NCBI GenBank assembly: GCA_947561715.1
Contig: OX387197.1
Coordinates: 11,963,001 to 12,027,000 of the forward strand
Length of the DNA: 64,000 bases
DNA from: Ascidia mentula
Taxonomy: Eukaryota > Chordata > Ascidiacea > Phlebobranchia > Ascidiidae
Direction: 5' to 3'
Shown here: positions 10,667 to 20,256 of the stretch, in pieces
Position numbering within the stretch: the first letter of the stretch is position 1
Layout: each line of letters starts with the position of its first letter
Notes under the pieces: model-generated
Seen by the model: the letters and a program-made list of their open reading frames with translations, nothing else
The model's database searches: none
Told to the model about the DNA's origin: nothing
Position numbers and translations under genes: made by a program

Positions 10667-12961
10667 TTATGAATTTAAATGTTGTTCAATTATAGTTTTA
10701 CACATGTATAATGCACGTGGTACATGAAAGAACCCCTTCCATGGGCCGCCTTTAAAACTGCTTGAAACTTCTCCATTTGAACTAAGATATCCATACCACT
10801 CCCCGTTTTCTTTGTCTGGAAACTGTAAATTACTTTTTTAATCACACCTTCGCACTTGGCTTAGTGATCTGCAGATTACCTTAGAAAAAGTATACTGTGC
10901 AACTTGTACAAATTTTTCCAAGAATTTTGGATCGCCTTTATACTTATAGGCAAGAATATAAGCTATCATAGCCTCGCAATGCGGCCACCACAACTTCATG
11001 TTCCACTCAAGCTGAACTGGGCAATACCCATCAATGTCCAAAAAATAAAACAAACCACCATGTTTCACATCCCAACCTTTCCTGAAAAACAATAATTTTA
11101 AAATAAGTAAATTTCTGTTCTGCAGTTTAAGTTTAATTACAATATACATGCAAGTGAGTCATATTGACCTGCTATGTCAAAACAGTGTGCACTGTCTACG
11201 GCAGTGGTTCTCAACCGCCGGTCTGCGTCAACTTTCCTTCCGATCCGCCAAATATATTACAATTTTTTAAATCAATGTCGCCTTGCAGAAACTTCATTAG
11301 AACCACGTTTAACATGTATGATATCAAACAGACAGCAGCAAACTTCTCATTAAATTGAATTTTTTATACTTCTTTTGAATTGCATATTTTTGTCGTGATT
11401 TTGAAAAGCCACAGGTACGCAAAATTTGTTTTGAAAGTTTACTGGTTCGCAAACTTAAAAGGTTAAGAACCACTGGTATATAGCACACTAAAATATAATA
11501 CATTTATTGTTCTTAATTTTTTAGCATTTATATTTTGTGACTTACTGGAATGGACAATCAATAAAGAACTTGCAAGCCTTTTCAGCTAATTCAGAGTTGT
11601 TATGTTTGAGAGCATATTTGAGCAATAACCAACCACATTCAATAGCATGACCTATAAATTATCAATAGTTATGAAAAAGTGGGACATAACATTACAATAT
11701 TCTAATGACTCTAACAAATTGGTGGCAAGAAAAATCACACTACCACTCAAACTGAACCATTTTTACCATTACTTTTTCACTAAACATCCGCTGTTCATTT
11801 TTAATATTAATGTACCTGGTATGTACAACCTCCCTTTTGACCCTGCTATTTCATCGCCATTTGGAGTTACATTTTCTAAAATAACAGCTCCATCCCTCTT
11901 GAAATGTATTGATGAAAAGTTGTGCCCATTTAATGAAAAAATGACAAGGATTTTTATGTATATACCTTAACATGCAAAAGTAAATTTTTGATTGCCCAAT
12001 CAATTAGATGCAGTGAACCACTAGGTTTCTGTTCCCAATTAATGTTACATGTTTCCATTTGTTCACACACACACAAAGCCATCATTGGGACTGCAAGGGA
12101 TGAGATACCTTCACAACCAGACAACACATCATGACCAAGAGATGAATCATCAACCATGCACCAGTGTTTAATGTTCTGCATCATTTGTACAGCACTGTCC
12201 TGCATGTTAACACTGGTCCGTTGTAAATGCACAAAAAATCAGTGACTTGGATTAGGAATGAATACGTACCTTAAACTTACTGTTATTGGTGGCCCGCCAT
12301 GTTTCAGACATGGCTAACACATAAAAACATTCAGAAAATAACCCTCGCTGTATTTTGGTTGGTTTTCCATCTGCTGTCACAGTAAATGGACATCGGCTAT
12401 ATGATTTTTTTTGCACTAAGCAGTCATACAAGAAGTGAGCACCTAAAGTGAATCCCATTAAAGGGTGTTGCTTGTCATGGCATACAACATGGCTGGCAGT
12501 TATTGTCACCCCTTTCTTTACAAACGTAGAGCCTGCAAGTTTTATTCCCATGGCAAAAGTGTAACTTATAATATATTGTGCAACACTAACGTTTTGGATA
12601 AAGAATTTTTTTGATATTGTTTAATTTTTTTGTAAGATTTTAAAACCTTTGATAGCAGATTCCTTGATATCATATTTTCTCAATTGAGGAACATCATAAT
12701 AGAGTCTCAAATACATCCACACCTGTCTAGCTTGCAACCACATATACTTGGTTTTGTCATACACCTCCCCATCTTCAGCAAGGCAAGTAAAAAATCCTCT
12801 ATAATAAAATTGTGCACTTTAACAAAAATTGATTCCAAATTTAAACATTTGAAGTACCCATGTTTTAAATCATGTGAATGTTTGACCCAAAATGCAGTGA
12901 CTTGTTCTAGTTCCTCCTGAATCTCTTTTAACCATTTCTTTAACAGCTGCTGACTATCCAT
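10667..12961 (-). CDS. RENBP: N-acylglucosamine 2-epimerase (renin-binding protein)
   Basis: Eight minus-strand exons: 12961-12858, 12798-12647, 12532-12270, 12199-11966, 11897-11816, 11651-11546, 11081-10880 and 10822-10667, coding 432 residues (human about 427). The protein interconverts N-acetylglucosamine and N-acetylmannosamine in the cytosol. Conserved blocks are [96 protein letters not shown] and [14 protein letters not shown]. These include the His and aromatic residues lining the (alpha/alpha)6 barrel active site. Intron 6 carries a hAT-type transposon next to a hammerhead remnant. Confidence 0.96.
11158..11201 (+). mobile_element. Hammerhead repeat remnant (copy 3) beside a hAT element
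   Basis: The segment GTCAAAACAGTGTGCACTG followed by TCTAC matches the 3' half of the hammerhead repeat (GGTCGAAACAGTGTG...CTGTC). The upstream CUGAUGA box is degraded. The adjacent hAT-like element starts at 11202, directly inside the repeat, so the transposon probably landed in an older copy. Confidence 0.5.
11202..11475. mobile_element. Non-autonomous hAT-type DNA transposon (MITE)
   Basis: It begins CAGTGGTTCTCAACC and ends GGTTAAGAACCACTG, giving terminal inverted repeats of about 15 bp typical of hAT/Charlie-like MITEs. The 8-base flanks GTCTACGG and GTATATAG agree at 5 of 8 positions, as an aged hAT target duplication would. There is no transposase. It sits in RENBP intron 6. Confidence 0.75.
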
Positions 12962-13305
12962 TGTGTTCGACTGTAAACTGCAACCAATTGGAAATTGCAG
13001 ATTGCTGTGTTTGTCAAATTGTTAATATGTAACCAAACGACCTTTTGGTTTAGGCAGGAAGTTTCCACATCCAATAAAATCAAAATAAAACAGACTTCAT
13101 TTAATTATGGTTTATTTAGAGAATATTTTTATATCAAAGCTACAAATATTCAAAAAACATGAAACACTCAGTGAAATTGGACACAGCAGTGTAAACACAA
13201 CACAATAGAAGCAATATACCCTTTTAAAGCTCCTCACAGGAAAACACTACAAATTATAAGTATACAAATAAATTTTAAATGACAAACCTTCATTATTTAA
13301 TTTCT
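12962..13305. other. Spacer upstream of RENBP, 3' end of the SNRNP25 unit
   Basis: It holds the RENBP promoter or 5' UTR. A minus-strand AATAAA (complement of 13111-13116) would end the transcript of the small ORF at 13306-13509. Confidence 0.5.
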
Positions 13306-13509
13306 TCAATTTGCCATGTCCGTCTCTGGTCTATTGCCTATAATGCTTGCTGGTGCACTGCTTTTGTAAGAGGTTGACTGGTAAACGACTATTTTAGCAC
13401 GAGCTTGATCTCGCCTCTTCAGGTGCAGCAAATGGTGTGTCAAATAAAATGCGGTAATGGCGCTAAAAACAAGAAAGAAAAAAAGGAAAAACGCAGAAGA
13501 GGTGATCAT
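13306..13509 (-). CDS. Small one-pass membrane protein, unrecognised (67 aa)
   Basis: The ORF starts MITSSAFFLFFFLVFSA and has one strongly hydrophobic segment (about residues 4-25) followed by a basic patch (KRRDQARAK) and a polar tail. This suits a small single-pass protein. I do not recognise the family. It lies 129 bases downstream of the SNRNP25 stop on the same strand and 6 bases after a 35-codon ORF, and a poly(A) signal follows. It may be the downstream cistron of an SNRNP25 operon or a chance ORF. Its 3' part includes one arm of a 27-base inverted repeat. Confidence 0.4.
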   Translation of the reverse strand: MITSSAFFLFFFLVFSAITAFYLTHHLLHLKRRDQARAKIVVYQSTSYKSSAPASIIGNRPETDMAN

Positions 13510-13625
13510 TGTTGATCACATAGTGCCCGTGGCATATTGGTGCATGTAGTGACTCATGAAGCCCCAGTCTCTATTGAGACCGTGATTGACAGAGTCAAAC
13601 AAAAGCAGTGCACCAGCAAGCATTA
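13341..13625. repeat. 27-base perfect inverted repeat bracketing the small ORFs
   Basis: Plus-strand 13341-13367 (TAATGCTTGCTGGTGCACTG followed by CTTTTGT) is the exact reverse complement of 13599-13625. The arms are 231 bases apart, and similarity fades outside the 27 bases. Confidence 0.85.
13516..13623 (-). CDS. Tiny ORF between SNRNP25 and the small membrane ORF (35 aa)
   Basis: It begins MLAGALLLFDSVNHGL and stops TGA 6 bases before the ATG at 13509. Its ATG lies 15 bases after the SNRNP25 stop. No homologue recognised. Its first codons overlap one arm of a perfect 27-base inverted repeat, so it may be a by-product of that repeat, a leader ORF of the downstream cistron or a real microprotein. 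Confidence 0.25.
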   Translation of the reverse strand: MLAGALLLFDSVNHGLNRDWGFMSHYMHQYATGTM

Positions 13626-13638
13626 CAGGTATAAACTG

Positions 13639-14392
13639 TTATTTTACATTAAGACGCCTTGTAAATGTCAATTCACTTCTGTTCTTTATTCCATAGTCTT
13701 TCAGTCTTTTTGTACGATCCATTAATTTTTCATTCTCAAAATTGAGCCAAAATGAGCTCCACACATATTTCCAACTAACATTTTTGATATTTCCACTTCG
13801 TTTTTGTCTTAAACTAACATGTCTTTGAATTGAGCTCATTAGCTCATGTACAGTTGCTCCTTGACTAATAATGATAGGATATATTTCACCATCCATTTTA
13901 CGAACTTTTACTGTCATGGCTTGTCCTTGTTCAAGTGCAATAACGGACTTCACCTGATAAAAAAGAGTTCAACATAATTTTGGAGAAACCAAATAGGTTG
14001 ACAAGAGATTGCAATTACCGTCCTAAGCCTCCGAAAAGCACTAAGTACATTTCCACACTGCTATTGCAATATCAAAATTTGCCACATAGCAGGTTTTTTT
14101 ACTTGTTAAAATGTTAACTTGTAGGTGTATAAATACTAATAAACGATAGTTATATATAAAATTTGTAATAAAGCAGGCCTAATCTGAGTTGCCAGTGGGA
14201 CACGATATCAAACCTTAACGTAGTAGTTAATAAAGAAACAAATTTTTAGTTATTAAACATTTAAAAATGTACCTCATCAAGAGTTACTTCATTTGGCAAT
14301 TCACTCAGTAGAGGGTCACCCAACAATTCATCGAGTCCCTCATTATAAACTTTTGTAATACATTCATTCTCAAACTTATTTGAAACTGTCAT
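13639..14392 (-). CDS. SNRNP25: U11/U12 small nuclear ribonucleoprotein 25 kDa
   Basis: Two exons, 14392-14273 and 13953-13639, code 144 residues (human 132). This is a component of the minor-spliceosome U11/U12 di-snRNP with a ubiquitin-like fold. Conserved stretches are GLDELLGDPLLSELP, VTLDE, IALEQGQAMTVKVRKMDGE, ATVHELMSSIQRHV, SWKYVWSSFWL and RLKDYGIKNRSELTF. AATAAA overlaps the stop region and an AG follows at once, a layout expected at an ascidian operon junction. The divergent neighbour is a small membrane-protein gene 1.2 kb away. Confidence 0.95.
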
Positions 14393-15583
14393 GACAATGC
14401 AACTACACAAAAACGCAAACCGTTTTCAAACAGCAATTCATTTACTATTAGCATGAGCACTTACGCGCGTCAGGACACGCGGACCGGACAGGTCGCCCCC
14501 CTGCAAAAGGAGAAGCGCTGCAAATAACCAGTGGCGTCCATATTTGTTTTTGTTTTACGCGCGGTTTTCCCCGCCACCCACTGATCAAGTATCAGGAATG
14601 AGTTTCTTTTACCCAACGGAAACATTACCCCCCCTTTTGAACATTACATGGGTCTATCTACTTCAGTGTAGAATTGTACGTACGTACTGTTGTAAAAATC
14701 GGGGAAACCCCAAATTACGTAACAATGAGACCCCATGACAGGTAATTTCAACAAACATTGCAGCTAATGTGGTGCAGTCTTTGGGGTTTGAAAAGGCTTG
14801 CAAAAAATTCGTTCTTTTTGAAATGTTCTGGGATATTTTCCACGTATTTTCAGCAATAAAAACAAGTAGCCTATTGCACTAATTTACGCGATTAACTTAC
14901 GTTCGCAAACGTTCGTTTGTATCTCAACGAGATGTGGCGATAATTCACATCCCATTGCATATCATCCGATCATTAAAAACAATGTGCCGTGATAACGACG
15001 TCCAAAGCGTACCATACTTCTTTTTGTCTCAAACGGCTCGAATTGACATTCCTTAAATTCGGTCCACTACCGTCAAAGAACATAAAAACTGTTGCGAATT
15101 AGGAGCGTTTAAATATTACTCTATATTTGCAATAAACAGCACAAAATTGTAGTTCTGCCATGATGTTTACACAAACAGTAAACCTCATGGCAGAACTACA
15201 ATTTTGTGCTGTAGTTACAACAATATTTTTAACAGTCCCAAAGAACATAGAGGCAATGTAATTTCATTCAACCAACTGTCATTACGCATCCTTGGTTTTG
15301 AAGTACAAAAATTAAGTCTGCAACGATTATGTGACGTTGCAAAAATGCATTGTTTCGTAAATGACGTCAGTTTATAGATCAGTGGTCGCAAGCAGAGTCA
15401 AGAGGAATTGTGCGGACTTTGGTCTAATAATTGCATGGAAACATATTTACTAAACGTGGCGATGTAGCTTTTGGAAACATCGAGGAAATTTTTCAAGAAA
15501 TATCGACAGTCAAAACATTTTTGTGGCAGTTACTTTTCAAAAGATTTTTGTAGGCACATTGTAATAGGCTATAGGAATATAAT
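14393..15583. other. Divergent intergenic region with a near-perfect hairpin
   Basis: It should hold promoters for SNRNP25 (minus) and the 15584 gene (plus). It contains the hairpin at 15136-15212. A CAGTGGCGTCC near 14530 resembles a hAT end, but I found no partner end. Confidence 0.5.
15136..15212. repeat. Near-perfect 77-base hairpin
   Basis: Left arm ACAGCACAAAATTGTAGTTC continuing to 15169, and right arm from about 15176 to 15212. There are about 34 paired bases with one mismatched position and a loop of about 7 (ACAAACA). It could be a tiny palindromic MITE or a hairpin RNA precursor. No gene overlaps it. Confidence 0.85.
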
Positions 15584-16427
15584 ATGTCAAAAAATGAATT
15601 TGATCAATTCTTGACAGTAGCAGTGAATAAAACACTTCTGGTGGTCAAATATCTAATAGCAGAGGTAAAAACAATATTTTAAATTTTTATGTCATGTATA
15701 AACAGCCACTATCACTTAACCAAATATAGTTAATTTATTTTCGCCAGCCATTTTTAGCTTTCCAAGATTCTAAACCAAATGAGAGCTGCAGACAGGGTGT
15801 ATACACACACTGTTTCGACCTGTAAGGTCTCATCAGTGCAGCTGTTGATGTGGCACTGTGCTAGCTAAACCAAATATTTTTAAAAACTCCACAATAACAA
15901 AGTTTGGTAGTTATCAGCCCACAACCAAGAAGTTTGTAAATGGTTCATAAATGCATTCATTATTTGCAACCTGGCTTGTGTGCGGAGTAATCTAGATAAC
16001 TTGTGCTTCCTTAAGGTGATTAATACATGCACTCTTCTTTTATGACACAGACAAAAAACGCTTGGAATTCTGAAGATTGGCAGTTACATGTTCTTATCAC
16101 TGAAATTTTTTTTTGTGTGTCAATGATTTGTCTCATTTACCTTGCATGGAGAGTATATGGCAAATCAATAGAAGATTTGCTGTCCCAACGCTGTATCAAT
16201 TCAGGTTTGCACATATTTAAAGTACATCTATCTCATTTACAGTTGGCTAAATTGTTTTATCAAATAAGGCATTTTACTTTGTGATTGTTGTTTAGAAAAT
16301 TCAGACAGAAAAACAAACCTGAGCTTCATTGGGAGGTCTTTGTAAGTATAATAATTTTCAGTAACATTACAATTGGCAGAGATAGAGTTTTTTGTCTTTT
16401 GATAGGTTTGAAAAGAAGTTAAAATAG
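15584..16427 (+). CDS. Small one-pass membrane protein, first gene of the CHMP7 operon
   Basis: Four exons, 15584-15664, 16051-16204, 16296-16341 and 16406-16427, give about 100 residues. One transmembrane segment is clear (VLITEIFFCVSMICLIYLAW), followed by RVYGKSIEDLL. I do not recognise the family; similarity to SMIM-type small membrane proteins is only general. The stop TAG at 16425-16427 is 6 bases before the CHMP7 ATG. Without the last intron the protein would stop at 16342-16344, and the AG at 16404-16405 could then be a trans-splice acceptor for CHMP7. Intron 1 contains the bounded hammerhead element. Confidence 0.65.
15781..15864 (-). mobile_element. 84-base hammerhead ribozyme element with perfect 11-base target duplication
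   Basis: The direct repeat CTAAACCAAAT flanks it at 15770-15780 and 15865-15875. On the minus strand the element carries a complete type I hammerhead: stem I AGCUGCA/UGCAGCU (complements of 15837-15843 and 15784-15790), CUGAUGA (15830-15836), stem II GACCU/AGGUC (15825-15829 and 15817-15821), GAAA (15813-15816), and stem III CAG/CUG extended by GUGU/ACAC. The GUC triplet puts the cleavage site between the complements of 15791 and 15790. It lies in an intron, antisense to the host gene. There is no coding capacity. Confidence 0.9.
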
Positions 16428-16433
16428 AAGATC
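16404..16433 (+). promoter_or_regulatory. Operon junction / possible trans-splice acceptor for CHMP7
   Basis: A pyrimidine tract and AG (16404-16405) precede a 22-base stretch ending in TAG, then AAGATC and the CHMP7 ATG at 16434. Either this AG or the AG within the TAG stop could accept a spliced leader. Inference from spacing; no leader sequence is visible in the window. Confidence 0.45.
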
Positions 16434-17756
16434 ATGGCATCTCAATTTATAAAAACACCAGAAGAGCTGGTGAATTGTTGGACCGATGATGACAGAATGG
16501 ATTTTTTATTTTCTGCATTTCCAGCTGATGCACAAAGTAAACCAGAACACTGGACTGCAAAGATGAAATTTTGGACAAGCCTTATCATCAATTTGTTTTA
16601 TTCAAGCTCTGCTATTTCTGTTAGCAAAACAAATGTGCTGACTGTGGTTACACGTAATGGAAAGAGTCCCTTGGGCTTTGATACTGTTTGGCAGGAAATG
16701 CTTACAAAAGGAATGATAGTACCATCTACTGAATATCTTAAAAATTTAAATATGAACAGCACGTGGTTTGGATGGAGTGTTAACACCCTTGTAAGAAAAC
16801 CTTCACAGTGGCTAGCGGAAAAATTGTTAAGTCCAGTTAAAAACAAGAATTTTGATGTCAATTATATTTGTTGTGAATCACTGGTAAAAAAAACTGAAGA
16901 TGTTATCAAAACCATGCTGGAGTGTGATGAAACGTACAAGCTCAGTGGTGACTATTCTGCCATATCATATCAATCATTGGCCAGAGTTGTTAGTTCCATT
17001 GTTGAAAACAAGGAATGCTTGGATATCATTTTACTAACCTTGGAGAAGGAAAAGAGGATTTCTGTTTATGTTATAGAACAAACATGTGGATTGGAAATCC
17101 AAACGACAAAACACATTAAATTTTCAAAAGTGTGTGCAAATAATGTAAACCATTTTACTGACATTGACCAGGGTGTTGCTCATTTGCAACACACAAAATC
17201 TAGTCTTCTTGAAGAGATATCAGTCTTGTGCCTAAAACAGAAAAATATTTATAAAATGGCTCGGATCTATGTTCAGAAAAACCAAAAACTTCTTGCCAAG
17301 AGGGCCTTGGCTCAAAAACAGCTGATTACAAAAAATATTGATGAAAAAGAAAAGCATGTAAGTAAAGTTGATCAAATGCTAAACAGCATTGAGCAGAGTC
17401 AACTGGATAGTGTTATGTTTAACTCCTACAAAATTGGACTGTCTGCTTATAAGTCTTTTGTTGAAAAATCTGGCTTGAATGTTAAAAATGTTGCTGATAC
17501 CATGCATGAAGTTGCTGAAATGACGGAAGATGCAGATGAAATTTCATCTGTGTTAGGAGATCCCCTTTGGAACAATTCCAATCAAGAAGAGTTAGAAGTT
17601 GAATTGCAAAACATTTTAAAAGAAAACAATGAAGATAAACTTAATGTACTTGCTGCAGAACTCAGTAACCTTGATGTGGAAGATAGACTTCCAGACACAC
17701 ATCCTTTATCAAAAATTGAACATAAAGATAGTGTCAGTAAACTGCTGGCAACATAA
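16434..17756 (+). CDS. CHMP7: Charged multivesicular body protein 7 (ESCRT-III)
   Basis: Single-exon ORF of 440 residues (human 453). CHMP7 joins an ESCRT-II-like tandem winged-helix N-terminal half (roughly residues 1-225) to an ESCRT-III/Snf7 core (roughly 230-380), and recruits ESCRT to the reforming nuclear envelope. The start MASQFIKTPEELVNCWTDDD, the block MKFWTSLI and the Snf7-type helices (DIDQGVAHLQHTK, RALAQKQLITKNIDEKE) support this. The C-terminal part (EELEVELQNILKE) looks like the MIM-like tail. It has no introns, in contrast to most genes here. It is the second gene of a likely three-gene operon, 6 bases after the upstream stop and 97 bases before GLYCTK. Confidence 0.93.
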   Translation: MASQFIKTPEELVNCWTDDDRMDFLFSAFPADAQSKPEHWTAKMKFWTSLIINLFYSSSAISVSKTNVLTVVTRNGKSPLGFDTVWQEMLTKGMIVPSTEYLKNLNMNSTWFGWSVNTLVRKPSQWLAEKLLSPVKNKNFDVNYICCESLVKKTEDVIKTMLECDETYKLSGDYSAISYQSLARVVSSIVENKECLDIILLTLEKEKRISVYVIEQTCGLEIQTTKHIKFSKVCANNVNHFTDIDQGVAHLQHTKSSLLEEISVLCLKQKNIYKMARIYVQKNQKLLAKRALAQKQLITKNIDEKEKHVSKVDQMLNSIEQSQLDSVMFNSYKIGLSAYKSFVEKSGLNVKNVADTMHEVAEMTEDADEISSVLGDPLWNNSNQEELEVELQNILKENNEDKLNVLAAELSNLDVEDRLPDTHPLSKIEHKDSVSKLLAT

Positions 17757-17853
17757 AGAAAGACAATTTTGTTTTAATAATTGCTGGTGACTTGTGTATT
17801 ACATGCAGCAATTTTATTTTTCTTTAATTTGATTTTGTTGAATAGTTGAAATA
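17757..17853 (+). promoter_or_regulatory. CHMP7-GLYCTK intercistronic region with acceptor-like site
   Basis: Only 97 bases separate the two genes. A T-rich tract ends in GTTGAATAG at 17846, 7 bases before the GLYCTK ATG. This fits a trans-splice acceptor inside an operon; it could instead be the end of an unseen 5' UTR intron. Confidence 0.5.
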
Positions 17854-19843
17854 ATGTATAGAACCTTTTGTTTGAGTAAGCAAAAACTGAAAACAATTGG
17901 AATCCATTATTGTACCATACCATCTTCCATGGCACAACACATCTTCCTCAAGTCAGTTCTAGCTGTTGCACCTGATAGATTAGTTTTTCAGCACCTTCAT
18001 CGACATGAAACTGTGATGAATTTAGGTAATTACAAAAGAAATAATAGCTGGATGCCACAAGAACAATGCACTTATTGAAAATTGATTTATGTAGATGGAA
18101 ATTACCATAATTTGGACAAGAATGTGTATGTAATTGGATTTGGGAAAGCGGTTAGTGGTATGTGCAAAGCTGTCCAAGAACTTGCTGGTGAACATCTTGT
18201 ATCAGGTGTATTGAGTGTCCCATATGGTGTCACTAAAGACCTTAAGCTTCATAATCAAAGGTAGAAACTAAACTTGAATAAAATTTTTCAATGTACCAAT
18301 GAAAGTTTATTTACTGTAATGAATTTCATTTCTGTTAGTTGGTAATTAAATGCACATTGTAAAGCAGGAGAATCCTGGTTTATATTCATTGATAAAAAAA
18401 ATTGCATGTAACACAGTTTTTGCACATAACAAATGAATGCAAAACCCAGCATAAGTTGAATTAGAATTTTTCTGTGTTAACTATAGCTGGTAGATGTTGC
18501 TAAAACTCTGTTGGTTGTTTGACATTGTTTTGACATACTTCTAGTCATTTATTACCATTAGATGATGGAAAAGTTGAAGTTATTGAAGGAGCCTTTAATA
18601 ATTTACCAGACGAAAATTCACTGAAAGCTACTAAAAAAATAACTGAGCTTTGTAAATCAATTTCCAAAGAAGATTTACTCATAGTGCTTGTATCTGGAGG
18701 TTGGTGTTTGATATTTGTTTGAGTTTTGAATTTCTACCAAAGAGCTTTACTAGGTGGTTCCTCACTATTGCCTGCACCTATACCCCCAGTAACGATGGAT
18801 GACAAACTCTCCCTTGTAAAAGCACTCACAGGAAAAGGAGCAACCATACAGGAACTAAATGTAGTGCGCCAACAACTTTCTTTGGTAAAAGGCGGAAAAT
18901 TACTAAAATTCATTCAGCCTGCAAAGGTGTGTTTGGGTATTTTTTTGGTTTGTTTTTCTTTGTTCACCTATTTGTTATGTGTCAAAAGGTATGGAGCTTA
19001 GTTTTGTCTGATTTGATTGGTGATGAATTAGGTTTAGTAGCAAGTGGTCCAACTGTGAGGAGCAACTCCACCCATGCAGATGCACTCCGTATTCTTAAAG
19101 TTTATAATGTGGAAAATATTCCTTCATCTGTTTCAACTGTTTTAATGACTGCAGACAATGAATCTTACTTTCAAGCACACGAGGTAAACCATTTAGTAGG
19201 AAGCAATCTACAAGCTTTAAATGCGGGGCTTTTGGAGGCCAGTAAGATGGGGTTTGCCTCAGTTGCTCTAAGTAGGACACTTCATGGTGAAGCCAGGAAG
19301 TTGGGATATGTCTTAGCAAATCTGGTTGTGGATATAGCATGTTATATCAAGAATGGTGATCCTAAGATTACAACAATTATTAAAGATTCCCTGAACATTC
19401 TTGATACATTGTCCTGTACTCCAATAGAGTTTGAGTCTCTTAAAGCTGCACTAACTTCCAAAAATGACTTCAAGGGTCTATGTATGATTGGTGCTGGTGA
19501 AACATGCGTTACATTTCAAACTGAACCTGGCAAAGGTGGAAGAAATCAAGAAATGGTCCTGGCTGCAGCAATTCAACTTTATAAACGCCTCAAAAAAACA
19601 AGACTTGGTGATTTTGCTATTTCCATTCTTTCGGCTGGAACAGATGGCCAAGATGGTCCAACTACAGCGGCTGGAGCAGTAATTAACTCTAGTGACATCC
19701 CAACTATGGACATAGGTTTTGCAGAACAGTGCCTAAGAAACCACGATTCATTTATGTTTTTTGAAAATAATGGAGCAGTGGTGACAGGCCTTACAGGAAC
19801 GAATGTAATGGATATTCAAATACTTACTGTGACAAAAATGTGA
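17854..19843 (+). CDS. GLYCTK: Glycerate kinase
   Basis: Five exons, 17854-18025, 18095-18260, 18545-18699, 18754-18926 and 18989-19843, code 506 residues (human 523). It phosphorylates D-glycerate in serine and fructose breakdown. Recognisable motifs are VIGFGKAVSGM, GVLSVPYGV, IEGAFNNLPDENSL, VLVSGGGSSLLPAP, KGATIQELNVVRQQLS, LSDLIGDELGLVASGPTV, the MOFRL-type GRNQEMVLAAA, SAGTDGQDGPTTAAGAV and TGLTGTNVMDIQ. The N-terminus may act as a mitochondrial leader. The region before the ATG has a pyrimidine tract and AG at 17845-17846. A poly(A) signal is at 19961-19966. Confidence 0.96.
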
Positions 19844-20256
19844 TTTATTTGTGGTTTGAATCGGCTTGTTTATTATAATGGCTGCGTTGTTGTTAGTTTA
19901 ATCTTAAATGTTTTTAATAAGTGGGCAAATTTATCGATGGCTTGATTAATTCTGTCGTGCAATAAACAACGTGGCAGAAGCAGACCAGAAAATATAACGA
20001 TCAAGGCGTGATGTACAAAGGTTGCGAGAAAATATGTGTTGTGTATTGCTTTTTGCAATATGTTTTGGCATATGTAACAGTCATCTGTGGCACGAGATGC
20101 AATATCTTAGTAAAAAGAAAAAAACGTCATCACGTGTTTCTCTGTATTTTATTTTCAAAGAGCAAGTTTTGGGTTTTAAAACGAACTAAAAGTCATTTTG
20201 TTGCTGTATTTAAGTTAAATTCAAAACGAAAAGCACAGGATGCAAAGGTTATACAA
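19844..20256. other. Convergent 3' region of GLYCTK and AMN1
   Basis: It contains AATAAA for GLYCTK (19961-19966) and, on the minus strand, for AMN1 (complement of 20148-20153). Nothing else recognised. Confidence 0.6.

Noticed and set aside
14525-14545. CAGTGGCGTCC as a hAT transposon end
   Set aside because: No matching inverted end or 8-base duplication found nearby.
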